Part shown: piece by piece, positions 20,905 to 32,307 of the stretch | Layout: every line of letters begins with the position of its first letter | Position numbering within the stretch: position 1 is the stretch's first letter | Source: Azadirachta indica | Lineage: Eukaryota > Streptophyta > Magnoliopsida > Sapindales > Meliaceae | Assembly (NCBI GenBank): GCA_022749755.1 | Contig: CM040450.1 | Span: 1,748,218-1,812,217, forward strand | Direction of reading: 5' to 3' | Length of the DNA: 64,000 nt | The notes under the pieces: generated by a model | The model's database searches: none | What the model saw: the letters and a program-made list of their open reading frames with translations, nothing else | Told to the model about the DNA's origin: nothing | Translations under genes and position numbers: made by a program

Positions 20905-23900
20905 AAAATTTCGTCCTCAAAATTCATGTATATGATGAAAATAGGTCTGGATATTGAAATCGCATTCGGTCTTCAAGTTCCCATTTACCTTCCTCCATTC
21001 CATGATATCACCACAAAACTTTCACCAATCGGATAATCTTTTTGTGAAGAACTTGTTCTTTATGATCAAGGATTTAAACGGGCTTTTCTTCATAAGAAAC
21101 ATTCTTATTCAATGTAAGGTATTTCCATTATAAGATATGTGAAGGATCTGGCTAGTACTTCTTAAGTTTTGAGACATGAAAAACATTGTGGATTTGTGAT
21201 AGCTAAGGAGGTAAAGCTAATCTACAAGATACTTAACCAACTCGCTCCAAAATCTCAAAAGGACCAATAAACTTTGGAGCAAACTTCCCACTCTTCCCAA
21301 ACATGGCTATTCTAGTATGAGTTTGACCTTTAAGAAAATATAATTACTTACTTCAAATTCCAATGGTCTCTGTCTATGATCTACGTAGTTCTTCTAACGA
21401 CTTTGAGCTGCAAGAAGTCATTGCCTAATCACCTTTACTTTTTTAGTAGTTTCTCTTACCAATTCAGGTCCCACGATTGATGTCTCACCAATCTCTGCCC
21501 AATAAATAGGAGATTGACATGGCCTACCATATAATGCCTTAAAAGGAGCCATTTCAAGACTATTCTGGTAGCTATTGTAATAAAAAAATCCTATTAAAGA
21601 TAAATGTTCAGCCCATGAGCCTATAAAATCTAAAGCACAAGATCTGAGCACGCCCTCTAGTATTTGGACAATTCTCTCAGATTAACCAGCCGTCTAAGGA
21701 TGATAAGCTATACTAAAATTCAACTAAGTCCTCATAGATTTCTACAAACTTCTCCATAATTACGATGTAAATTTTGTATCTTTATCGGATACAATTGATA
21801 AGAGTATCTCGTGTAGTCTTACTATTTCCTATACATATAATCTACTCAAAGATTCTTGAGAATTAGCAAATTTGATAGGTAGAAAGTGAGTAGATTTCAT
21901 TAATTTATCCACAATTACCCATACACTTTCATGATTTTTTTGGATTTTGGGTAGCCCTTTCACAATATCCATAATTACATGTTCCCATTTCCATTCAGTC
22001 ACTGGGAGAGGTTAGAGTAATCCTGTTGGTTTCTGATGTTCTGCTTTCACCTATTGGCATGTCAAACACTTAGTCACAAATTCCTTTACATCTCTCTTCA
22101 TCCTATTTCACCAGAAACATCTATGCAGGTTTTGGTACATCTTCATGCCACTAAGATGTATGGTAAATTGAGACTTATGAGCCTCACTAAGCACTTCTTT
22201 TCTAAGCGACTCATCTAATGGTACAAAATGTCTACTAGCAAATCTTAAACCACCGTATGAATCTATAGACTACCTCTCCATAGCCTCACCATTCTCTAAC
22301 TTGGCTCATATTGACATAGCTTCATGATCATTTTGTTGAATAGTAGTCACCTTTTGAAGGATGGTAGGTTGGGCTACTAAGTTGAATAAGAAGGGTTAGC
22401 TTTCTAAGTCATTAATCCTCAAATTAAAATCCTCTAAATCATTACATATTTTTCACATACGACAGGAAAAGCTTGCCAACGTGCCATGAGATTTCCTACT
22501 CAAAGCATCTGTTACCATATTAGCCTTACCGGGATAGTAATGTAAGGTGAAATCATAATCTTCTAGGTACTCCATCCACTTTATATGTTTCAAGTTAAGA
22601 TCTTTCTGGATAAAAAGATATTAAAGACTTTTATGATCTGAGAATACTTCAAATTTTTTACTGTACAAATAATGTCTCCATATCATTAATGCAAATACAG
22701 TGGCAGCAAATTTTAAGTCATGTGTAGGGTAGTTATGCTTATGGGCCTTCAGTTGGCATGAACCATATGCCACCACTCTCTTTCATTGCATCAAAACATA
22801 ACCAAAACCCACACGTGAAGCATCACAATAAACTGTGTATCCTACATTTTACTTAAGAATAATTAAAATTTAGGCTAAGGTCAAATGATTTTTCAACTCT
22901 ATAAAGGCCTACTCACATTCATTGTTTCACTAAAATTTCAACCCTTTTCTAGTTAATTGAGCCAAAGATGCTGCTATTCGAGAAAAATCATTCATAAATC
23001 TACAGTAATATCCTGCTAGACCCAAGAAACTTCTAATCTTTGACATATTTTTTGGCATGTTCCAACTAAGCATTGCCTTTACCTTAGTAGGATCTATAGA
23101 AACACCTTAGTTTGACACCACATGTTCAAGAAATTTAACATCAGTCATTTAGAACTCACATTTACTCCATTTTGCATATACATAGTGCTCCCTCAACACT
23201 TGCAAAGTAATGCGCAAGTGTTGCTCATGCTCCTCCTTTGACTTATAATATATTAAAATATCCTCGACAAATACTACCACAAATTGATCAAGGTATGGGT
23301 GAAAAATTCTACACATTAGATCCATAAATGCTGCAAGAGCATTAGTTAACCAAATAGCATCACTACAAAGTCAAAATGCCTATATCTTGTACGAAAAGCC
23401 GTCTTTGGGATATCTCCATCTTTAACTCTCAGCTGATGGTAACCAAATTGAAGGGCAATCTTCGAGAAATATCTATAACTATGCAGCTGATTAAACAAGT
23501 CATTAATTCTAGGTAAAAGATATTTGTTCTTCACTGTCACTCGGTTCAATTGTCTGTAGTCCACACATAGCCTCAAACTTCCGTCTTTCTTTTTAGCAAA
23601 TAAAATTAGTGCTCCCTAAAGAGAAGTACTAGGTTAAATAAACCTTTTATTTAGTAACTCTTGCAACTAAATCTTTAACTCTTTTAGTTCAATTGGTTTC
23701 ATCCTATGAGGGACTACAAAAATTGGTGAGGTACCAAAATATGTCTGAATAGTAAAATCTACTTCTCTCTTAAGGGGTAATCTGGGTAAATTATCAGGAA
23801 ATACATCTTGAAACTCATCAATTACTGAAACAGTTGTGGTTACGGAATCATCAACATCATAACTCATCACACTCACCACCCATCCTAAATTATCTTTTTG

Positions 23901-24270
23901 TTCATTATACCCAATATAGGTACAATGATGATTGGTCCCTCTACTTCCAATAATATGAAATCTTTTACCATTAGAAAGATCGATAGTTACCCTTTTTTCT
24001 TTGGCAATCTATAATGATATGGAAAGATAACAACAAATCCACACCTACTATCACATCATAATGCATCATTTTTATCACCACTAACCTAAATGTGACTTTA
24101 CAACCACCTACATCAATTTCACAATTATGATATATCCTATCCAGATTTATTCCACCTCCAACAGGTGTTTCAATAAACAACTCATGTTCTAAAGATTTAG
24201 TCTTTATACCCAAAGAAGATACAAACTATGTTGAAATAAAGGAATACGTAGCACCATAATCAAATAATAT
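20905..24270 (-). pseudogene. pol of Ty3/gypsy chromovirus (protease, RT, RNase H, integrase, chromodomain-like tail)
   Basis: Read from high to low coordinates. Protease: active-site region FDYGATYSFIS near 24248-24262 and DVIVGVDLL near 24040. [18 protein letters not shown] and [11 protein letters not shown] near 23450, where the catalytic Asp of the usual KIDL is Ala, and FVEDILIYY near 23260, where the usual FxDD pair is ED. RNase H covers ~22450-22950. Integrase: zinc-binding remnant ending VTKCLTCQ (~22040), MDIVKGLP, VSDKDTKFTS, and CALDFIGSWAEHL near 21620. The chromodomain-like tail ends NFEDEIFLR near 20905. Many stops and frameshifts are present. Pol would make and integrate cDNA; this one cannot. 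Confidence 0.85.
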
Positions 24271-24339
24271 TCTAATCCAAGTATTGAATAAAAGAAAGAT
24301 ACGTTCTACTACGGCATGATTTGATCAGTCCACATCTTG

Positions 24340-25444
24340 AGTAATAGCATAAGTTCTTCCTTAAACTTTAGGTCTTCCTCACCCTTGTGACACTTGGGAT
24401 CTCTCAGGCAATTGCTCATGATTTCTTTATTGTGCCTGCTTGCCCTGCTGACTTAGTTGTGCTATTAACTAAGTATTCCCTTGATGTGAGCTAGTCATTT
24501 GACTCGGTGTCTGTATCAAATGTGGATACTAGTTTTAATAATGGCCACGTTCTCCGCATTCAAAACACACACTTAAAGATATATGGGATCTTTGGTCATC
24601 TTGGATACTTCCCTGAATAAATCTGGTTGTTTAGCCTTGTGTCTGCCTTAAATACGGACACATATTTCAGTGATGATCTTGTTGCCCATACTCAAAACAC
24701 ACACCTAACATCTTGTGAGGACCACGATTATCATAGATTAGAGACTAACTTATCTGTCTTTTCTCTCCTTACTTAGGAAGCTTTTGGTTAGAACTTCTCT
24801 TCTTTGATTCATTTATTAGCTCGATCTCTTCCTCATCTTGTTCTATCATCAAAGCTCGTTCAACCACTTCTGAATAGTTTTGAAGGTTCAATATTATAAG
24901 TTTCTCTCGAAGTGACGGCTTTAAACCTTTTACCAACCGTTTAGTCTTGTCTTTCTCCCTCGAAAACATTGAAGTAGCAAACTGATTTAATTTTTCAAAC
25001 CTTGCCTTATATTATGCTATTGACATATTTCCCTGAGTTAAATGAATAAACTTATCTAACATGGCATCACGAAATACCTCTGGAAAATATTTACCCGTGA
25101 AAACTTCTTTGAAAACATCTCACATCCATTCTTCCTTTGGTTTTCTAATTTGAATAGTATTCCACCAATGATTTGCTTGCTTACTCAATTGAAATGTTGC
25201 AAGTTTAACCTAAATCTCTTTGAGTGCTTGTATAACATCTATAATTCAGTTAATTTGGAGGATTTAGTTTCTTAAACTCACTTAACACTAACATATTCTA
25301 ACCTCCATTACCATTACCCTGATTTTATGAATTACTGATAATCCCACGAAGAGTGGTAACAAATTCACTCATTATTTGGCGAAACTCACCAAACTCTCCT
25401 CCTTTTTGTGAAAAGGATATCTCTATTTTTCTATTATCAGACAT
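24340..25444 (-). pseudogene. gag of Ty3/gypsy chromovirus (unit 2)
   Basis: Starts at ATG 25444 (MSDNRKIEISF). The Retrotrans_gag core includes WWNTIQIRKPKEEW, GKYFPEVFRDAML and, at 24769-24969, REKDKTKRLVKGLKPSLREK and NYSEVVERALMIEQDEEE. A zinc knuckle follows near 24540 (CFECGERGHY, with Tyr in place of the last Cys). Stops occur, including after ISNS and near the knuckle. The structural protein of the element, now inactive. Confidence 0.8.
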
Positions 25445-25668
25445 ATTAAAAAAATAGATTTCATGTCACAGCAGTCAAAGTAAAGCAGTACAAAATGAAT
25501 AAGTCTCAATGACGTAAGTAAAACAAAAGTCATTCATACATTGATCATATAAGTTTATAATTCTTTACAACAAAACCAACAAAGGGTACTCAAAGGATAA
25601 CAAAACTTAAGTTACCTTATATAAGTATATATAAAAACACTATATACATATAAAAGGTTAGTCATTAT

Positions 25669-26166
25669 TTAGTCTGTCTTCCTTATACCATCCCACCACC
25701 ACTTTGCATAAGTGTCTTCGATAATAATAGACTCAAAAGTTTCCTCTATGCTAACAAGAAAAGGATCTAGTGTTACTGATTTTTTTTCACTAGTCTCACC
25801 CGTTGTACTTTTCTCAACCTCAGGACTTGCCTCAACTACTAAACTTTCTTTTAACTTCTTCATCCAGCACCTTTCAGTCCTATAAGTATTTAAAAATCTT
25901 TTACTATAGTATAAATGTCGTATCACGAGTTTATGCTGATTCACTCCCTTGCCGTAAACCTTTAAACCCATTAATACCTCATTCTTTACATCTTCAGGAG
26001 TATCCGGATCTAAATCAATATCTGAATACTACATAATAGGCCCTACTAATTTTTTTCTCATCCTATTAGCATACATCCTTCGCAAGTTCTTCATGAGAAC
26101 GCTACTTAAAGCACACTATTCATTCCTATTTACACAAGTCCACTTATTGTACTTGGTCCTCCCTAT
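25669..26166 (-). pseudogene. Extra leader ORF between PBS and gag, copy 2
   Basis: 498 bp, exactly the length of copy 1 (1779-2276). The start codon is ATA here instead of ATG, and a TAG replaces an Arg codon near 26030. The rest is open: KNEVLMGLKVYGKGVNQHKL, YYSKRFLNTYRTERCWMKKL, a Glu/Lys/Thr/Ser-rich middle, and DTYAKWWWDGIRKTD. Disabling changes fall at different places in the two copies, so the frame was probably open in their ancestor. It lies between PBS and gag on the sense strand. I know no matching family; it could be a chance open leader or a captured host gene. Confidence 0.55.
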
Positions 26167-26290
26167 ACTACAAGACCAAACATATTAAAATTAAAAATTC
26201 ATATAGAATAATAAAATGTAGGTAGCAACAAGCTTAAATGTCTCTAAAACTTTTTCACTATCATAAGAGATGTCTACAGAATCCTAACCC

Positions 26291-26306
26291 TAAGCTTTGA
26301 TACCAA
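26291..26306 (-). other. Primer binding site of gypsy element (unit 2)
   Basis: Minus strand reads TTGGTATCAAAGCTTA four bases inside the 5' LTR, matching the initiator tRNA-Met 3' end with one change from TGGTATCAGAGC. Confidence 0.8.
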
Positions 26307-26310
26307 CTAT

Positions 26311-28097
26311 TGTAACATCCTTAATTCTAAGAAATTTCTACAGAATTTATGTTATAATGTAGTATACGCCAAATATGTAATCCTGTAAGTTTTAAAATTT
26401 CATTATAAACACTTCCAATAAAATTAAATACCAACTACTTCATTTCATTAATTAATAAAAAATGATCAATTCCATGAATTTTAAAATCCAAGTATAAAAA
26501 CGAAAATTACATCAAAACCATACATTGTAAAATGCTACTCCTATAATTACACATAATTTCGAATGTAGTAAAATCTTGGTCCTGGAGTATCCTTTGTCTT
26601 CTACTTACATATCTCTAATATTGCCTAAACCTAAAAAGTAAGGATGAGCTAATGCCCAATAGATATTTATATACAAAGACAATTTGTAATAAATAAATTT
26701 GAACATAAAAGCACTTCTTAGTTTCCAACAAAAAGAACAACAGAATATTACATCAAAATTTAAATTTCAATATTCATGTCAACAATGTAAAACACACAAT
26801 TTCATAAAAAAAATTTTCATAAATTTTTGTATTTGCATACTTTACGGGCATTATTCTGAAGGACCGCCGCCCCAAAAACTGGCCATACGTACTTTAGGGG
26901 CATTATTCTTAGGGATTGTCATCTCATCAAAAACGATTTTTAGGGGCATTATTTTCAGGGAAGGTTGCCTAAACATAAATGACCTTTAGGGGCATTATTC
27001 CCAGGAATTGTCGCTTTAAACATCGGTTCTACGTCACAATAACAACCATGGCTATTACATTCTCATTTATCAATTTATTTAACAACATTTCCATACAAAC
27101 TATATATTTATAAAAATACAACACATGTTGATACTATTTTCTCACTGTATTTGTAAATTTAACATTCCTATAAAAATTACTATTTAAACCCGATTCGAAA
27201 AATAATTAATTGGATCAGCACGTGGTGATTCAGGAATTTCATGCACATTTATCAAAACATCAACTATAATTAAACACCCTACTTTTCAGTTTTAAAACTA
27301 AAATCCACCAAATGCATATAAATACATACCTAACAAACGTATTACAATTATATTGTTTTGTCAACTTCCCTATCTCCTTCGAATCATCTCCTACTATCAA
27401 TTTAACAATAATAATAAATAATGATCCAATAATAATAGATAATAATTCAAACTTAGTTATCTAAAAATATGTATATATATTTAAACATATATCTAGATAC
27501 TAAAATTTAACTTTTACTAGAGAAATTATGTAAAATAACTTGCTAACAAAATTTTTATCTGAGGATAATAACAGCACCGAGAATCCTACCAAGTCGATTC
27601 ACCTTTTTCCTTTCTTTCCTTGTTTTCTTTTTATTCTTCTTCTTTAGGTTACTGAGTTCGCTAAATTGATTAAACACCAAAACAAAAGTAAGGATGGCAT
27701 TTCCTACTGTTTCACCATTTTTTTTTTCACCAACTACCTTTCCTTCTTTGGACTAATACACAAATACTTTTACTAATAATTTTTTCATCTCGTGCCACAT
27801 GTCCTCTCTTTCTGTTGCTTTGCCCTTTTCCTTTTTTTTTCCTAGTTGACATAGGCAAAATGAAAGGAAGCATTATGGATTCTAAATTTCATACTAAGCC
27901 TTACTTTTCTTTTTTTTTTTTATAATTCAAAATCCTTCTTTTTTGAAAATATAAACATATCTATCGCGTAAATAATCCATCCCAAATAAATATACTCTTC
28001 TTGTAACTTCTGCATATATATATATATATATATACACACACATATACAATTGCCTAACCTATATACATTTTCATCAACATTAAATTCGGGTATCACA
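26311..28097 (-). repeat. 5' LTR of gypsy element (unit 2)
   Basis: TGTAACATCC (26311) to GGGTATCACA (28097), about 1.79 kb, pairs with 19087-20887. Tandem GGGGCATTATT units lie at about 26845-27015 and a TA/CA run at 28014-28045. In the element's sense direction this LTR should hold the promoter; I cannot place a TATA box with confidence in such A+T-rich sequence. Confidence 0.85.
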
Positions 28098-28109
28098 TGC
28101 ACAGAGAGT

Positions 28110-28623
28110 ACCTATCACAAGTGTTGGCCGAGAGCAAATTCTACCTAAACTCGGACATTGAGTCCTCCGTGACGGGTGTGTAGCATTCCCAACTACACAC
28201 AGATTGGATCCAGGTAGATGTTATGTACTTGCCTGTGAACCTCGGTGGTGACCATTGGGTAGTTTACGAGATCCATTTTGGGTGAATGGAGATCACAGTC
28301 TACAATTCGAGTCCCTTTGCCCATGGGGATGCTTAGATTGATTTTGCTATGCAGTCATTGTGTATTTATATTCCCTACCTACTGGATCAAATTGGGTCCT
28401 ACAGATATTGGACTGATGTAGTCAAGTGCCTTACGCCTTTCACGTATATTCAATCAATCTAAGGCATGCCACAATAGCGGTCGGATTAGGAGACTGCGTG
28501 ATCTTCACTTGCATATTTGTACAGTACTTAAGAGTAGGGCTTTCGTTCAATTTTGGCCTAGAGGATGGTACATATATAAGGACCAGAGTTGTAGTAGACC
28601 TATGGGCAAGTCAACTGTTTTAG
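28110..28623 (+). pseudogene. Ulp1/C48 cysteine protease domain of MULE (copy C)
   Basis: The catalytic exon resumes just after the gypsy 5' LTR. It reads YLSQVLAESKFYLNSDIESS, a frame break near 28160, then VDVMYLPVNLGGDHWVVYEI (His block intact, 28240-28262), a stop at the usual W/R position, then ITVYNSSPFAHGDA, where the catalytic Asp of YDSS is Asn. The Cys block is GDCVIFTC (28490-28513), followed by LSFNFGLEDG and RVVVDLW, and a stop at 28621-28623. This is the best preserved Cys and His region of the three copies but still disabled. Confidence 0.8.
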
Positions 28624-29261
28624 TTTATCATTTTTTTTATTATTTGTATATATTTTTTTCATATTGATTTACGATGGTTTCTGATGTTTATAACTTCTTG
28701 TTTTCAGTCAATTACACATGTTATACCCTTTTCTTGGTCATTGTTTTAACCATTGTGTAGCGTATTTTTAAAATCACATCGATGGATACTTAAGACATAT
28801 ATATTTGTTGACAAATTATTTACTAAATTAACAATAATAACGAAAAAAATAAATTATCGAACAAGTAATTTCTCAACTTCATTGAAAATTTATTTACTTA
28901 GTTAACAATGTTAACGTAAATAAATTTGCATAAACACAATTAATTGAATTGATTTAATTGGAAATTTATTTTACTTATATAATGATAATACTGTATTGAA
29001 TGGATGAATAAACAAATAATTTCCTAACCTCAGTGAAATATTTTATAGTTTTGATCTAATTGTTTGTAGATTTTTTTTTGTATCTATTTGCGCTTCGAAA
29101 AAATTAAAAAGGTTAGGGAAATAACAAAGCAATTGATGAACACTTAAAGTGTACTTTCGAGTGAAATTTTGAGCGCTCACTCGACAGTACACTTTCAAGT
29201 AAAGCATAATTCATATATATTTGAAAGTGTACTTTCGAGTTTTCCAGAATCTAACAATTTG
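28624..29261. other. MULE intergenic region with TTTCGAGT-type motifs (unit 2)
   Basis: Homologous to 4549-5165 and 6117-6804. Motifs at ~29145-29245 include GTACTTTCGAGTGAA, TTTTGAGCGCTCACTC, CACTTTCAAGTAAAG and GTACTTTCGAGTTTT. No coding signal. Confidence 0.5.
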
Positions 29262-29574
29262 AATATTATTTATACATTCAAATTAGCTTCATATAAAATA
29301 ATGAAATCAACTATGGTTTGTACAACATGATACAATCACAGGTTGGCAAATCAGGAATGTCTATAAGTAAGTCAATTGGAAATAACATTAGCGAATGTAC
29401 ATGAAACTATAGCAATTTTGACATTATTCATACATTCACTACAGCTTCATTGAAATAATAAAATCAAACATAGTTTGTATAACATGAAGCAATCACATAT
29501 TAGCAAAATTCAGAACTTCTACAAGTAAATCAAATGGAAATAACATATCATAAATGAAACTCATTACCTTAGGT
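29262..29574. repeat. Two-copy ~150-bp direct repeat (unit 2)
   Basis: Counterpart of 6805-7110, with the same pair of units, each with ATTCATACATTCA, CTTCAT..AAATAAT, GTTTGTAYAACATGA and TCTAYAAGTAARTCAA. Confidence 0.7.
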
Positions 29575-29627
29575 TAAATGGGATCGGATTCCAACATGTT
29601 GTAGAGTTGTGGCCAACTTGTAATCAA
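29575..29627 (-). pseudogene. MULE transposase C-terminal end, cut by gap
   Basis: Matches 7108-7160 of the unit 1 transposase (end of the SWIM-like region). The rest is in the N gap. Confidence 0.6.
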
Positions 29628-29727
29628 NNNNNNNNNNNNNNNNNNNNNNNNNNNNNNNNNNNNNNNNNNNNNNNNNNNNNNNNNNNNNNNNNNNNNNNNN
29701 NNNNNNNNNNNNNNNNNNNNNNNNNNN
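29628..29727. other. Assembly gap (100 N)
   Basis: Exactly 100 Ns, the usual placeholder for a gap of unknown size. By alignment the left flank matches ~7150 and the right flank ~12385 of unit 1, so about 5.2 kb of equivalent sequence (most of the transposase and the CYP97C region) may be missing, unless it is truly deleted. Confidence 0.9.
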
Positions 29728-30906
29728 ATTTGAAGCCCTTATATTCACCATCTCATTTAAAGCATGATTAATTAAATAGATAGTTGTCTCATTTTACAAA
29801 AACAACCGGCCTTTAACATGGAAGTACAATTAGGTAATCAAGAGGGAAAAATTGTGTACTTAAACAATTAACAAATTAATATGCAACACAAATTCAAAAT
29901 TATAGAATATTAGAAATACAACACATTCTTGCAATTATCAATTTTAAATTAAGCTTTCAGTATTTAAAGAAATAAGAACTTGTAACATTCAAAATTTTAT
30001 CATAACATGAAAAAATTGAAATAATATTAAAAACCTTAATTTTATATCATTCAAAATTATACATATCAAAATCCTTCGAGGATAAACAAGTTTTGAAATT
30101 TCCCTTCAGATGTTTAGTTTAACATATTGAAACCCAAATTTAAATAAAACTATGTAATTTTCTAAAATTTTCGTTATACTTTATGAGCTTCGATTTATGT
30201 GAAATTCTAATTTTTTAACGTTTTTAACCTGATCTAACAATGTAATTCTAATTTACTGTAGTAAACCAATAAACAAATTGAACTGTTGGCCTTGAATTTG
30301 TCCTTAGAAATATTGTTTGATTGATCAAAATCTTTTTTCTTTTTTTTGAAAGAACAAGAATAAACTTCTACAATAATTTCATATATTTATCACTTAAGTT
30401 TCCTTCTTACTCATATAGAATCCTATTCATTATAAAATACCTGTTAGTCAATTCTTTGTTAAATCAAAATCCTTAATCCTTGATGATTGTAAATAGAATA
30501 AAATAATTATTCAACTATAAATCTTAAATACAAATTATGCTTGTAAATAAGCTAATACCTAAGAGCCACTTACTCAAGCTCAATAATATGGCCTAAGGTG
30601 ATTTCTTTAACTATTGCCACAAAATTTATGTTTACTACTAATAAATAAATCCAAATAATAATAATAATTATTATTAAAAAAAATCTAGTTAATTCATGTG
30701 GCAAATTTTCATTAGTTGTTATGCTAAGCTTTGAAAAACACCTGTTGAATTTGAGATAATTGGGCCTTTGATTCTAGATTGAGCTTTTGGACCTTAAATC
30801 TTATTTGCAAGTAGTCAAGCCACCATGTCCTTTAATGATCACCAGGTATTTTAGAAGTCTTAATGTTGAAATCTTATAAGATGTCTAGTGACCTAACGGT
30901 CTTTGA
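29728..30906. other. A+T-rich spacer shared by both units (unit 2)
   Basis: Homologous to 12385-13572. No gene or defined element seen. Confidence 0.5.
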
Positions 30907-32307
30907 TGTTAGTCCTAAGGCTTATAAGTTATTATTTTGATAATAAGAAATATTGATATTTATTATTAAGTAAATTCTACTTGTAGTATTTATTGTGAGA
31001 TTTTTAATATGAAGAATTAGAATACAATTGTGATGATTCAAAGAATGTCCAAAATCAAAGCATCAATTTGGAGTAAAGTTATACATTTTTAGGTAGATAA
31101 TTATAATTGTAATGTTTCTTTAAAATGATTATTGATTTGCATTTAAATGCTTAGAATATATTTTTTCTTTTATCAAAACAAAAGTCTTTAATATTTTTCA
31201 AAAATCTTATAGTTATATAATTTTAGTGTGAATATTTCAAATATAGAAAAATTAGCCATAGGTTTTTGAAGGACTAAATTGAAACTACAATCAAGGATGG
31301 ACCTAACTGCATACATTATGAACTCTATACAAAGCGAGTTTTCTACTTGGTTCAACTGAGTGGTCCACAATGTTTTAATTAAAAAGTCAATTTTGGTCAA
31401 AACCTGTTCACTTTTTGGTTTTCAATTCAATTCATGTAAACTAATCTAGCAGGTTCAACAGAACTGATGAACAATAATTAGAATGGACATCAAATTTGGC
31501 CAGTTGAATTTGAATTTAACTGAATTTGCCCATTTGGTTGATCGACCAAAGTTCTAAAAATTTTGATTTTTTATTCTTAATGTCTAGTTTTCAATATTTT
31601 AATATAAGTACCAGTGTAAACACATTTGAAACAAGTTTTACCATACATGAAAAACTTTGTTACATATTTTAGAATTTGAGCTTATCTTTGCAGATCATAC
31701 ATCTAATTCATTACAAACTCTAGTTTTTATTTTTACTATTCTTTGAAAAGAGTGTTCGTACTTTCCATGGTAAAATTCTTTTATCAAGATTATTTCTTTA
31801 TACTTCTTACGTATGAGCAGGAGGGAAACACTCTTAGATTAGAAGGTATAAGTGACACTCAAAAGTCACTTACTTGTAAAAGATATAGAGGCACCCATGT
31901 AGACCTTTTGGTGTAAAGTTTTAATGGCACCTGTCAAGTTTACTTGGAGTTGTAATTGGTTGCCTTTGGGTTTGAAGGCATAAGTAGTAAAATTCTCAAA
32001 CTCGGATCTTAGAGGCATGGACAAAGATTTGCTTAATTACGTAAATTCAGTGTTGTCTTTCTCTACTCTTTTACTCATTTGATTTATGTGCTTATTATTG
32101 TTATACATATATATGAAATTTAATTTGTTATAATTCACATATTGGTGATTGAAATTGTGTGTTAAACTTGGTGTACTACATTATAGAGGATTTGAATTTG
32201 TTGGTATTGATTATTGGGTTATATATTAGTTGTTAAATTTTTGGAAAACCCATTTCACTCCTCATTTTGGGTTCCTAGTTGTAATTTCAATTGGTATAAA
32301 GATAAGG
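30907..32307 (+). mobile_element. Copia (Sirevirus-like) LTR with PBS, unit 2
   Basis: LTR from TGTTAGTCCTAAGG (30907) to TTGTAATTTCA (32289), then PBS-like TTGGTATAAAGATAAGG (32291-32307). About 190 bp of internal leader follows before the CACTA start at 32501, including ~65 bp absent from unit 1. No gag-pol. Confidence 0.65.

Larger units (their letters stand above)
19087..28097 (-). mobile_element. Near-complete Ty3/gypsy chromovirus inserted in the MULE Ulp1 gene
   Basis: A minus-strand element with two LTRs (19087-20887 and 26311-28097), PBS, leader ORF, gag, pol and PPT in the order expected for Ty3/gypsy. Flanks are CGCAT (19082-19086) and TGCAC (28098-28102), a 5-bp target duplication with two transitions. 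Copy B of the Ulp1 gene shows the empty site. Domain order PR-RT-RH-INT, a chromodomain-like tail and the Met PBS point to the chromoviruses, probably Tekay/Del. All genes are damaged. The two LTRs differ at roughly one base in ten over their first 250 bases by eye, so the insertion is old. Confidence 0.85.
15537..29627. mobile_element. Mutator-like element with DUF1985-Ulp1 gene and convergent transposase (unit 2)
   Basis: A candidate left terminus starts at 15537 with GGGAAATAACCAAAAATGCC, a common form of MULE terminal inverted repeat. Then come a motif-rich leader, a DUF1985-Ulp1 gene on plus (16649 to 28623, split by the gypsy element 19087-28097), and the C-terminal end of the transposase on minus (29575-29627) cut by the assembly gap. 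MULEs with Ulp1 genes are known in melon (CUMULE) and Arabidopsis (KAONASHI). The right end is not visible, so TIR and 9-bp TSD cannot be confirmed. Confidence 0.65.
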
